Source of the DNA: Alphaproteobacteria bacterium
GTDB lineage: Bacteria; Pseudomonadota; Alphaproteobacteria; Sphingomonadales; Sphingomonadaceae
NCBI GenBank assembly: GCA_018970445.1
Contig: JAGWWF010000005.1
Location: forward strand, 101,853 to 165,852
DNA length: 64,000 bases
Reading direction: 5' to 3'
Of this stretch, positions 25,296 through 33,473 are shown in pieces. Numbering within the stretch: position 1 is the first letter of the stretch; each line of letters begins with the position of its first letter. The notes under the pieces were generated by a model, which had not been told where the DNA came from, searched no databases, and saw only the letters and a program-made list of their open reading frames with translations. Both the position numbers and the translations under genes were made by a program.

Positions 25296-25696
25296 TTGCC
25301 GCGCTGATCGCCCTGCAACTGGCCACGGCGCAAGCCGCCGGGCCGTTGACCGAACTGCCGCCGCAGGTGCTGGAACCCGGCCGCTGCGCCCTGTTCCTGT
25401 GGGACAAGTCCAGCCGCCAGCGCATCGCCATGCTGACAACCACCCCGGCCGCCCTGCGCGCCCGCATCGATGGCACGCTCACCGATCTGCCCCAGGACAG
25501 CGCCAGCGGCACCGCGGTGATGGGCTTTGCCCCCACCGCCCGTTATCGGTCGGCGGCGCGATTGTTCGATGTGGCGCTCTCCATCGTGCCCACCGGCAGC
25601 GGCGGGGCGGTGGTGCGCGATGGCAGCCTGACGATCACGCAAGCCGATGGCAGCGCGCTGGTCCTGGCGGTGGCCGGCATATTGGGCTGCCGCTGA
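25289..25696 (+). CDS. Uncharacterised exported protein in the T2SS operon
   Basis: A 135-residue protein of unknown function. A hydrophobic N-terminus (MVIAALIALQLATAQAAG) looks like a signal peptide. The mature part has two Cys, one near the start (EPGRCALFLWDK) and one as the next-to-last residue, so a disulphide is possible. The rest looks like an all-beta domain. It overlaps gspN by 7 bases and the next gene by one base, so it is made together with the secretion machine. It could be an assembly factor or a species-specific T2SS subunit; no known family was recognised. Confidence 0.75.
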   Translation: MVIAALIALQLATAQAAGPLTELPPQVLEPGRCALFLWDKSSRQRIAMLTTTPAALRARIDGTLTDLPQDSASGTAVMGFAPTARYRSAARLFDVALSIVPTGSGGAVVRDGSLTITQADGSALVLAVAGILGCR

Positions 25697-26364
25697 TGGC
25701 GGCCAGCAGCCCGCGCGAATGGGCCATGGCCATCGGCGGCGGGCTGGCGCTGGCGGCGGCGCTGGTGGCGATCCTGCGGCCCGCGCCCGCCGCCGAACCT
25801 GCGTCGCCACCACCACCGCCACCGGCCGTTGCCCCCCAGCCACTGCCGCCACCGCCGCCGGTTGCCACCGCCGCCGCTCCGGCCGATCTGGCCCTCACCG
25901 GGGTGCGCACCGGTCCGGATGGCGGCATGGCGATCATCGTGGCGGGCGGCCGCACCCATCGCCTCACGCCCGGGCGCAGCCTGCCCGGTGGCCTGCGGCT
26001 GCTGCGCACCGAACCGGGTCGCGCCATCCTGGCCGGCCCGGCGGGTGAACAGGTGCTGGCCTTTCCCGATGCGCCCCAGGCCGCGGCCGGGCCGGCGCTG
26101 CCACCCGGCGGCGATCCCACGCCGTGGCGGCTGGCCTTGCGCCGTGATGCGGGTGGTGGCTGGCGGCTGGGCAGCCTGGATGCGCTGCCGATGCTGGCCC
26201 GCGCCGGCCTGCAACCGGGGGATATATTGCTGTCGGCCAACGGCCAGGAACTGCTGTCGGAAGAAAAGATCATCGAGCTTCCACAGGAACTTGCGGCCAA
26301 CGGGGCCCTGGTGCTGCGCTATCGCCGCGGCACCCGCGCGGCGCAGGCGCGGATCACACCCTGA
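25696..26364 (+). CDS. Second GspC-like protein with HR-like region and PDZ domain
   Basis: A 222-residue protein with one N-terminal membrane helix (about residues 9-27), a Pro/Ala-rich periplasmic tether (about 30-62), an HR-like region (about 65-125, ALTGVRTGPDGGMAIIVAGG) and a C-terminal PDZ domain (about 145-222, with LQPGDILLSANGQEL). This is the full GspC layout. The operon therefore encodes two GspC-type proteins, one short and one with PDZ. The start overlaps the previous stop (TGATG). A split of labour between secretin contact and substrate recognition is possible but not shown. Confidence 0.82.
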   Translation: MAASSPREWAMAIGGGLALAAALVAILRPAPAAEPASPPPPPPAVAPQPLPPPPPVATAAAPADLALTGVRTGPDGGMAIIVAGGRTHRLTPGRSLPGGLRLLRTEPGRAILAGPAGEQVLAFPDAPQAAAGPALPPGGDPTPWRLALRRDAGGGWRLGSLDALPMLARAGLQPGDILLSANGQELLSEEKIIELPQELAANGALVLRYRRGTRAAQARITP

Positions 26365-26374
26365 ACCGGCCGCA

Positions 26375-26440
26375 TCGTCACAAATCTGCAATTTCACTGT
26401 CGTCAAATCGCCACGCAGCCGTAATCGGGCCGCCACGAAT
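26375..26440 (+). promoter_or_regulatory. PhoB-box-like array upstream of the lipoprotein and TonB receptor genes
   Basis: Seven-base units separated by 4 bases repeat with an 11-bp period: TCGTCAC (26375), CTGCAAT (26386), CTGTCGT (26397), TCGCCAC (26408), CCGTAAT (26419) and CCGCCAC (26430). The first three spacers are AAAT, TTCA and CAAA, as in Pho boxes with consensus CTGTCAT plus 4 AT-rich bases. Matches per unit range from 3 to 6 of 7. The site lies in the 167-base gap before the lipoprotein gene. PhoB control is inferred from pattern only. Confidence 0.5.
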
Positions 26441-26531
26441 CGCGCCTATCTCCCCGAAGCATGCGGGGGCGCATTCACCAGGCCAATGGGCGTTCCCTGC
26501 CAGCCATTGTTGGGGCCGCAAGGAAAACGCC

Positions 26532-28082
26532 ATGATCATCCGTTCCACCACCCGTCTGCGTGCACTGCTGCTGATTGGTTCAGCGCTGGCGCTTGCCGCC
26601 TGCGACGGCGCGTCCAACATTGCCTCGCCCGGCGAAGGCACGCTGGTGACGCCGCCGCCGGCCCCCGCGCCAACCCCGACGCCCACCCCCACCCCCACCC
26701 CCACCCCGACCGGCCCTGCCGACAGCTGCCCCACCGGCACCACCAACGTGGGCGTGATCAACAACCTGCGCAATTGCCAGCTGTCGGGCACCATCACCGG
26801 TGGCCTCACCCTCGCCAACCTGCGCGGCGTCGTTTATTCGCTGTCAGGCCGGGTTAATGTCGGCATCGATCTGGGCGCTGATCCGGGCGCGCCGGCCGCT
26901 GGCGGTGCCCAGGGCATCCTCACCATCGAACCGGGCGTCGTGGTGTTCGGTTCGTCGGGTGCCGATGCGCTGGTGATCAACCGCGGCTCGCAGATCTTTG
27001 CTGAAGGCACCGCCACCCGCCCGATCGTCTTCACCAGCCGCACCAACATGGAAGGCAGCGTCAACGCCTCCTCCATCGGTCAGTGGGGTGGCATCGTCGT
27101 CCTCGGCCGCGCGCCGATCCACACCTGCGTCGGCGCGGGCGTCACGCCGGGCACCGTCAACTGCCAGTCGGCGGTGGAAGGCCTCACCGGGGCCTTCTAT
27201 GGCGGCGGCAGCCCCAGCGACAATTCGGGCCGCATCGCCTATGTCCAGGTGCGTTACCCCGGCTTTGAAGTCAGCGCCGGCAACGAGCTGAACGGCATCA
27301 CCCTGGCCGGCGTCGGTTCCGGCACTTTCGCCAGCTTCATCCAGGTCCACAACAGCTCGGACGATGGCATCGAATGGTTCGGTGGCCGCGTGAACCACAA
27401 GAATATCGTGGTCACCGGTGCCGACGATGACAGCATCGATACCGATCTGGGTTACAAGGGCCTGATCCAGTACGCCCTGGTGGTGCAGCGCACCGATGGC
27501 GGCGACCGCGTGATCGAAGCCGATACCGCCGGTGGCGATGATCGCACCCCGCGCTCCAACCCGCGCATCGCCAACTTCACCTTCATCGGCCGCCGCACCC
27601 CCGATACGGTGCTGCTGCGCGGTGGCACCGATTACGGCCTGGTCAACGGCATCATCCAGAACACCACCACCACCGGCCTGTGCCTCGACATCGATGGCGT
27701 TGCCACCCCGCTGGCCGCCAATGCTGCCACCGACGATGCCGGTCCGCCGATCTTCCGCTCGGTGATCTTCGGCTGCTCCGGCGCCGCCCGCGACGAAAGC
27801 GACGTGCCGCTCACCACCATCACCCCGTTCATCACCGGCAACAACAACCTGCTGCCGCCGGTGACGCTCACCCTCACCAGCCTGTTCCTGCCCGGCACGT
27901 TCGAAACCAGCGCCGTGGCCACCAATCCGCGCACCGCGCTGACCGGCACCGGCACCTTCTTCGACGAAACCACCTATGTCGGCGCGTTCCGCAACGCCAC
28001 CGACACCTGGTACACCGGCTGGACCTGCGGCGTCGGCGCTGGCGCCACGTCGTGCGAAGCTGCCCCGTCGCCGATCCGCTGA
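26532..28082 (+). CDS. Predicted surface lipoprotein with parallel beta-helix-like repeats
   Basis: A 516-residue protein with a lipobox (LALAAC, Cys24) and a Thr-Pro tether (about residues 36-60) encoded by a hexanucleotide microsatellite. The rest has right-handed beta-helix-like rungs, for example LTIEPGVVVFGSSGADALVI, GQWGGIVVLGRAPI, the DDGIEWFGG rung and TGADDDSIDTDLGYKG. Similar proteins are found beside large TonB receptors in other Gram-negative bacteria. It precedes such a receptor by 65 bases and follows the T2SS operon, so it is a candidate T2SS substrate and receptor partner. The ligand is unknown. Confidence 0.78.
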   Translation: MIIRSTTRLRALLLIGSALALAACDGASNIASPGEGTLVTPPPAPAPTPTPTPTPTPTPTGPADSCPTGTTNVGVINNLRNCQLSGTITGGLTLANLRGVVYSLSGRVNVGIDLGADPGAPAAGGAQGILTIEPGVVVFGSSGADALVINRGSQIFAEGTATRPIVFTSRTNMEGSVNASSIGQWGGIVVLGRAPIHTCVGAGVTPGTVNCQSAVEGLTGAFYGGGSPSDNSGRIAYVQVRYPGFEVSAGNELNGITLAGVGSGTFASFIQVHNSSDDGIEWFGGRVNHKNIVVTGADDDSIDTDLGYKGLIQYALVVQRTDGGDRVIEADTAGGDDRTPRSNPRIANFTFIGRRTPDTVLLRGGTDYGLVNGIIQNTTTTGLCLDIDGVATPLAANAATDDAGPPIFRSVIFGCSGAARDESDVPLTTITPFITGNNNLLPPVTLTLTSLFLPGTFETSAVATNPRTALTGTGTFFDETTYVGAFRNATDTWYTGWTCGVGAGATSCEAAPSPIR

Positions 28083-28147
28083 TCCCCCTCCCCGGCCGGC
28101 GGCGATCAATGCCGCCGGCCGCATGACCAGAATTTCGGGGAAACGCC

Positions 28148-30832
28148 ATGAAGATCATCAGTTCGCGCCTGCTCCTGTCCACCACCATGCTCGCTGCGCT
28201 GGCCGGGCCGGCTCTGGCCCAGGCGGCGCCGCCCGCCCCGCCGGCCACCACCCCGCCGGCCGAAGAGGAAGAAGCGGTCGACGTTTCGGCTCCGGGCGGC
28301 AGCAACGATGAAATCGTCGTTGTCGGTACCCGCATCCCCAACACCATCCGCGCCAGCCGCGAAGTGGTGTCGGTGCTGTCAGCCGCCGACATCGCCCGCA
28401 CCGGCGAAGGCGACATTGCCGGCGCGCTCAAGCGCGTCACCGGCCTCAGCGTCGTTGGCGGCCGCTTTGTCTATGTGCGCGGCCTGGGTGAACGCTATTC
28501 GCTGGCGCTGATGAACGGCCTGCCGATCCCGTCGCCCGATCCGCTGCGCCGCGTCGTGCCGCTCGATCTGTTCCCCACCTCGGTGCTGGCCTCCAGCGTG
28601 GTGCAGAAAAGCTATTCGGTGAACTTCCCCGGCGAATTCGGTGGCGGTGTCATCAACCTCACCACCCGCGCCGTGCCCAAGGATCCGTTCTTCAACATCG
28701 GCGGCAGCATCGGCGCCAACTCGGCCACCACCGGCCAGCTGGGTTACGTCTATGCCGGCGGCACCAAGGACTGGACGGGCTATGACGATGGCGCCCGCAA
28801 CCTGCCGCAGGGCTTGCGCGCCAGCCAGGACAGCGGCCGTGCGCTGGCCCTGGGTGCGAACTTCAACCTGCGCGCCCTGCAGGACATCACCGCCGATCTC
28901 ACCAACGCGGCCACCAATGTGATCTTCCGCAACGACGAGGTTCCGGTGAACTGGAGCTTCAACATGTCGGGCGGTCGCGCCTTTGACGTGGGTGATGCGC
29001 GCCTGGGCTTCGTGTTTGCCGCCGGCTTCTCCAACGATTGGCAGACCAAGGCCGGCAAGCAGCAATTGTCGGGCGGGTCCGTGGGCACCGGTGCCAATGC
29101 CGCCCTGCGCCCCGATCAGGATTTCGATTTCGCCGCCACCGAATTCCGCAGCGTGGTCAACGGCCTGTTCTCGGTCGGTGCCGAATTCGGCGATCACAAG
29201 ATCCGCTTCGTCAACGTCTATGTGAACGACACCATCAAGGAAGCCCGCATCCAGACCGGCATCGACGATATCAACGTCGGCCGCGACGTGCTGCTGCAAA
29301 GGAACGCCACGGCGCATTTCCGCCGTCAGCTGCTCGACACCCAGCTGGTGGGCGAATTCAAGTTCGACGATCTCACCGTCGATGTGCGCGGCACCTATGC
29401 CAATTCCAAGCGCCTCGCCCCCTATGAACGGTTCAACAACTATGCCTTTTCGGCGCAGTTCCGCGATTTCGTCAACGATCTGCGCTCGCCCGGCCAATCC
29501 AGCCTGGTGTCGTTCAGCCGCCTGAACGAAGATGTCTACGGCGCCGGTCTCGATCTGGGCTACAAGGTGCGCGGCGGGCCGTTCCCGATCCGTCTGGCTG
29601 CCGGCTATGCCTTCAGCAAGTCGGAGCGCGTGTCCGACCGCTTCGATTATCGCTATCAGTCCAATGCCGCCCTGCCCGGTGGCGTCACCCAGCAGCGCCC
29701 GGATTTCCTGCTGTCGGATTTCAACATCTACACTTATGGCATCATCCTCAACACCATCTCGACGGTCGCGCCGCGCTACCAGGCCAATCTGACCGTCAAC
29801 GCCGGCTATGGCCAGGTCGAGCTGGAGCCGACGGATGGCGTGCAGGTGGTGCTGGGCATGCGTTATGAAGATGGCCGCCAGCGCGTGGTGCCGCAGGATG
29901 TGTTCAACGCCAACCCCGGTTCGGCGTTCAACACCCCCACCAACATCAACCAGGATTATTGGCTGCCGGCCGCCACCGTCACCTGGAACTTCGCCGAAGA
30001 CATGCAGTTCCGCTTTTCGGCATCCAAGACGGTGGCCCGGCCGCAGTTCCGCGAACTGGCGCCCCAGCCCTATTTCGATACCGACAGTGACCGTCTGAGC
30101 TTTGGCAACCAGTTCCTGACCAATTCGGAACTGATCAACATCGAAGGCCGTTACGAATATTATTTCGGCCGCGACGAGCGGCTGGCCGTGGGTGCCTTCT
30201 TCAAGGACATTGATCAGCCGATCGACGCCATTGCCTTCGTGCAGGGCGGCACCTTCCAGAACACCTTTGCCAACGCCCCCAACGCCCGGCTTTATGGCGC
30301 CGAAATCGAGGCGCAGAAATATTTCGACCTGTCGGGCTGGGGCGGCATGTTCGAAACCCGCCGCTTCTTCATCTCGGCCAACTATACCTTCACCGACAGC
30401 CAGATCCGCGTGAAGGCGGGTGACACCACCCGCTTCCCGCTGTCGGGCCAGGTGGTGCCGGCCACCGACATCTTCCGGAACGGTCTGCCGCTCACCGGCC
30501 AGTCCGATCATGTCGCCAACCTGCAGTTCGGCTTCCAGGATGATGACAGCCTGTCGGAACAGACCATCCTGCTCAACTATGCCAGCAACCGCGTCGCCTT
30601 CCGCGGCCCGTCGGGCCAGCCCGATCTGATCGAACAGCCCGGCATCCGCCTTGATGTGGTGATCCGCCAGGGCTTCAAGATCTTCGGCAAGGAAATCGAA
30701 GCCAAGCTGGAAGGCCGCAACCTGACCAACACGCGCTATCAGGAATTCCAGCGCCTCAACGCCAGCCGGATCGACACCAACACCTATGTGCTGGGTCGCA
30801 CCTTCCAGGCCAGCCTGAACGCCAAGTTCTGA
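28148..30832 (+). CDS. TonB-dependent outer-membrane receptor
   Basis: An 894-residue outer-membrane transporter. A signal peptide ends in GPALAQA, followed by an Ala/Pro/Glu-rich stretch, a TonB-box-like segment (DEIVVVGTR, about residues 55-63), a plug domain with YVRGLGERYSLALMNGLPIP and a large barrel that ends in the terminal Phe (ASLNAKF) required by the BAM machinery. It belongs to the receptor group usually paired with beta-helix lipoproteins like the one in front. It is probably co-transcribed with that gene and ends at a terminator. The substrate cannot be told; phosphate-containing or polymer-derived ligands are a guess from the Pho-box-like site. Confidence 0.93.
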   Translation: MKIISSRLLLSTTMLAALAGPALAQAAPPAPPATTPPAEEEEAVDVSAPGGSNDEIVVVGTRIPNTIRASREVVSVLSAADIARTGEGDIAGALKRVTGLSVVGGRFVYVRGLGERYSLALMNGLPIPSPDPLRRVVPLDLFPTSVLASSVVQKSYSVNFPGEFGGGVINLTTRAVPKDPFFNIGGSIGANSATTGQLGYVYAGGTKDWTGYDDGARNLPQGLRASQDSGRALALGANFNLRALQDITADLTNAATNVIFRNDEVPVNWSFNMSGGRAFDVGDARLGFVFAAGFSNDWQTKAGKQQLSGGSVGTGANAALRPDQDFDFAATEFRSVVNGLFSVGAEFGDHKIRFVNVYVNDTIKEARIQTGIDDINVGRDVLLQRNATAHFRRQLLDTQLVGEFKFDDLTVDVRGTYANSKRLAPYERFNNYAFSAQFRDFVNDLRSPGQSSLVSFSRLNEDVYGAGLDLGYKVRGGPFPIRLAAGYAFSKSERVSDRFDYRYQSNAALPGGVTQQRPDFLLSDFNIYTYGIILNTISTVAPRYQANLTVNAGYGQVELEPTDGVQVVLGMRYEDGRQRVVPQDVFNANPGSAFNTPTNINQDYWLPAATVTWNFAEDMQFRFSASKTVARPQFRELAPQPYFDTDSDRLSFGNQFLTNSELINIEGRYEYYFGRDERLAVGAFFKDIDQPIDAIAFVQGGTFQNTFANAPNARLYGAEIEAQKYFDLSGWGGMFETRRFFISANYTFTDSQIRVKAGDTTRFPLSGQVVPATDIFRNGLPLTGQSDHVANLQFGFQDDDSLSEQTILLNYASNRVAFRGPSGQPDLIEQPGIRLDVVIRQGFKIFGKEIEAKLEGRNLTNTRYQEFQRLNASRIDTNTYVLGRTFQASLNAKF

Positions 30833-30855
30833 TCGCCTTCCATGTCCCCTGAACT

Positions 30856-30888
30856 GCCGCCGGTGTGCCCCCACACCGGCGGCTTTCT
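30856..30888 (+). terminator. Rho-independent terminator after the TonB receptor gene
   Basis: A perfect 12-bp stem (30856-30867 with 30872-30883) closes a CCCC loop and is followed by TTTCT, 23 bases after the receptor stop. Confidence 0.85.
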
Positions 30889-30903
30889 CATGGTCCTTCA
30901 GAT

Positions 30904-30950
30904 CCTCCCCCTTTTGGGGGAGGTGGCAGGCGCAGGCTGACGCAAGGGGG
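30904..30950. repeat. Palindromic intergenic repeat (copy 2)
   Basis: An 8-bp palindrome (CCTCCCCC at 30904-30911 with GGGGGAGG at 30916-30923) and a GCAGG...CAAGGGGG tail, arranged like the copy in the gspH-gspI junction. It lies between the terminator of the receptor gene and the convergent hydroxylase gene. Confidence 0.65.
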
Positions 30951-31003
30951 CTGGGCAGCACCGCGCGTCGCGGCACGCCCCCCAGCCGGTCAGCTTCACC
31001 CCC

Positions 31004-31618
31004 TCACCACACCGGCGGGTGCGATCGCGGCGCGTCGCGGAACCAGGCGGTGATGACATATTTGGTGCCGGCCCTGACCGGCAGCCCGGCGTGCAGCGTG
31101 TGGGCATTCACCCCGCCATCGGGCAGGCGGTTGTTCCAGGCGATCAGCTTGCCGGTTTCCGGCTGCACCAGCTTGTCCAGATGGACAAAGCGCGTCGCGC
31201 CGCCCGCGCCTGGCGCGTTCAGATAGACCATCAGCGTCCATGTGCGCTGGCCGCCGTCGGCCGTGTGCGGGAAATAATCCAGCCCGGTGGGTTCGAAATA
31301 ATCGGTGTGGGCCTTGAACTGCTGGCCGGGGGCATAACGCTGGCCCTGCAGGGCTTCGGCATGGGCGATGGGCAGCCCGGCATAATCGGCCAGGCGGTGA
31401 TAGACGGCGCGCACCAGCGCATCATCGCCGGGCAGATCGGCGGTTTCACTGGTGCGGAAATCGGCGTCGGCGCCATAGGCATCGGTGATGGTGGATGGCC
31501 GCCGCACCCGATCGATCAGGGCGATCAGGCCGGCACAGTCGTCGGCGCTCAGGAAGCGCTTGCGGATGATCATTTCCACCCGGCGGTCGGGCACGCGCTG
31601 AGCACCGGCGAAATTCAT
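31004..31618 (-). CDS. 2-oxoglutarate/Fe(II)-dependent prolyl 4-hydroxylase-like protein
   Basis: A 204-residue oxygenase with the P4H catalytic layout. The iron ligands are His104 and Asp106 (FKAHTDYF) and His176 (LHAGLPV), and Lys186 in GTKYVITAWFRD is placed to bind 2-oxoglutarate. There is no signal peptide, so it is cytoplasmic. The ATG at 31618 overlaps the gspO stop (ATGA), which argues against the slightly longer upstream start. The protein or small-molecule substrate is unknown. Confidence 0.88.
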   Translation of the reverse strand: MNFAGAQRVPDRRVEMIIRKRFLSADDCAGLIALIDRVRRPSTITDAYGADADFRTSETADLPGDDALVRAVYHRLADYAGLPIAHAEALQGQRYAPGQQFKAHTDYFEPTGLDYFPHTADGGQRTWTLMVYLNAPGAGGATRFVHLDKLVQPETGKLIAWNNRLPDGGVNAHTLHAGLPVRAGTKYVITAWFRDAPRSHPPVW

Positions 31619-32361
31619 CGCAGCATCTCCCACCAATTGGGTCCGATCATCAACAATATCAGCGCCATGCCGGCCAGCAAGGCCCCGAATGGCAACGCGG
31701 TGGTGGCTGTCACCGCCCGGCCGCGCAGCGCATCGGCCAGCGCCAGCACCAGCCCCAGCAGCGCCGCGCCCGTGAGCAGGAACGGCAGCGGCAAGACGCC
31801 GACCAGCGCGCCGATGCCGGCGAACAGCTTGGGATCACCGCCGCCCATGCCCTCGCGCCCGGTGCGCAGCCGCCAGCCCAGCCGCAGCGCCGCCAGCGTG
31901 CCAAAGCCCAGCAGCGCGGCCAAGGCGCGATCCCCCAGCGGCGCGTAGCCCAGCCAGTGACCCAGCAGCAGCCCGGCCGGGATCAACGGCAGGGTGAGCC
32001 GATCGGGCAGCCACTGATGTTCGGCATCCAGCACGATCAGCGCCAGCAGCCACCAGCCGGCCCCCGCCGCCACCAGCCCCGGCAGCAGCGGATAACGCCA
32101 CAGCATCACCGCCCCCACCACGGCCGCCGCCAGTTCGATGGCCAGATGGCGCGGTGCGATGGCGGCCGCGCAGTGGCGGCAGCGGCCGCGCAAGGCGATG
32201 AACGACAGCAGGGGCACCAGTTCGGCCACGCCCAGCTGCACCCCACAGCCGTCGCAGCGCGACCGCCCGGTGATGGCCAGCCCCTGCGGCCAGCGGCCAG
32301 TGAGCACGGCCAGAAAGCTGCCGATGACGAGGCCCAGAACGGCCCCGATGGCCATGGTCAC
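31615..32361 (-). CDS. gspO: Prepilin/pseudopilin leader peptidase and N-methyltransferase (GspO/PilD)
   Basis: A 248-residue polytopic aspartic protease that cuts pseudopilin leaders. The cytoplasmic zinc site has two Cys pairs (C36/C39 and C61/C64), and the catalytic aspartates are in LDAEHQWLPDRLT (Asp112) and GGGDPKLF (Asp176). The start is GTG 32361, overlapping the dehydrogenase stop (GTGA); ATG 32355 is an alternative. It is the only prepilin peptidase seen here and is the expected processor of GspG-K, although it sits in an unrelated operon on the other strand. Confidence 0.92.
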   Translation of the reverse strand: MTMAIGAVLGLVIGSFLAVLTGRWPQGLAITGRSRCDGCGVQLGVAELVPLLSFIALRGRCRHCAAAIAPRHLAIELAAAVVGAVMLWRYPLLPGLVAAGAGWWLLALIVLDAEHQWLPDRLTLPLIPAGLLLGHWLGYAPLGDRALAALLGFGTLAALRLGWRLRTGREGMGGGDPKLFAGIGALVGVLPLPFLLTGAALLGLVLALADALRGRAVTATTALPFGALLAGMALILLMIGPNWWEMLR

Positions 32362-33473
32362 GGGATCAGGATCTGGCGCACCGCCTGGCCGGCGGCCAGC
32401 GCATCGAGCGCATCGTTGATCTGCGCCAGCGGCATCACGCCCGACAGCAGCCGTTCCACCGGCAGCCGCCCGGCCCGCCACAGCGCGATATAACGCGGGA
32501 TGTCGCGGGCCGGCACTGCCGATCCCATGTAACTGCCGATGATCGTCTTGGCTTCGGCCACCAGGCTGACGGCGGGGATGGTGAAGGGATCGGCCGGGTT
32601 GGGCAGGCCCACGGTGATGATCCGCCCGCCGCGCGCGGTGGTGCGATAGGCCTGGGCCAGCACGCTGCCCTTGCCCACGCTTTCGATGGCAACGCGCGGG
32701 CTGCCGAATTGCGCAAAGGCCGCCGCCGCATCATCGGGTGCCACTGCCGCGCGCGCGCCCAGTTCCAGCGCCAGGGCGCGTTTCTCGGCCACCGGATCGA
32801 TGGCGATCACCGGTTCCGCCCCGGCCGCCACGGCGCCCAGAAGGGCGGCCAGGCCCACCCCGCCCAGCCCCCAGAGGGCGACGCTTTCGCCGGGCCGCAC
32901 CATGGCCGAATTGAACACCGCACCTACCCCGGTCAGCACCGCACAGCCGAACAGCGCGGCGATTTCGGCCGGGATGTCATCATCGATGGCCACACAGCTG
33001 CGTTCGTCGATCACGGCATGGCTGGCAAAGGCCGACAGGCCCAGATGATGGTGCACAAGGTGCCCGCAATCGGAAAGCCGGAACCCGCCGCCCAGCAATT
33101 CGCCCTTGCCATTGGCCGCCGCGCCATTGCCGCACAGCCAGGGTTCCCCCGAATGGCAGGCCGGGCAATGGCCGCAGGCCGGCAAGAACGCCATCACCAC
33201 CCGCGTGCCCGGCTGCAACCGCGCGCCCGGCCCGGCGGCCAGCACCCGCGCCACCGCTTCATGGCCCAGCGCCATCGGCAGCGGGCGCGGGCGATCGGCG
33301 TTCACCACCGAAAGATCGCTGTGGCACAGGCCCGCCGCCTCGATCGCCACCAGCAGTTCGCCCGGCCCCGGCGGTGCCAGATCAAGCTGTTTCAGCGTCA
33401 ACGGCCGGCTGGCGGCATAGGGCTGGGCCGCGCCCATGGCAGACAGAACGGCGGCGGTGGTGGTGGTGATCAT
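32358..33473 (-). CDS. Zinc-dependent alcohol dehydrogenase (MDR family)
   Basis: A 371-residue medium-chain dehydrogenase. The GroES-like domain has catalytic zinc ligands in GLCHSD, GHEAV and FGCAVLTGVG, and a structural zinc lobe with CGHCPACHSGEPWLC. The Rossmann motif is GLGGVG. It resembles the class III/aryl-alcohol branch; the substrate is not clear. It overlaps the racemase in front and gspO behind, so it is part of a five-gene minus-strand operon. Confidence 0.93.
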   Translation of the reverse strand: MITTTTAAVLSAMGAAQPYAASRPLTLKQLDLAPPGPGELLVAIEAAGLCHSDLSVVNADRPRPLPMALGHEAVARVLAAGPGARLQPGTRVVMAFLPACGHCPACHSGEPWLCGNGAAANGKGELLGGGFRLSDCGHLVHHHLGLSAFASHAVIDERSCVAIDDDIPAEIAALFGCAVLTGVGAVFNSAMVRPGESVALWGLGGVGLAALLGAVAAGAEPVIAIDPVAEKRALALELGARAAVAPDDAAAAFAQFGSPRVAIESVGKGSVLAQAYRTTARGGRIITVGLPNPADPFTIPAVSLVAEAKTIIGSYMGSAVPARDIPRYIALWRAGRLPVERLLSGVMPLAQINDALDALAAGQAVRQILIP

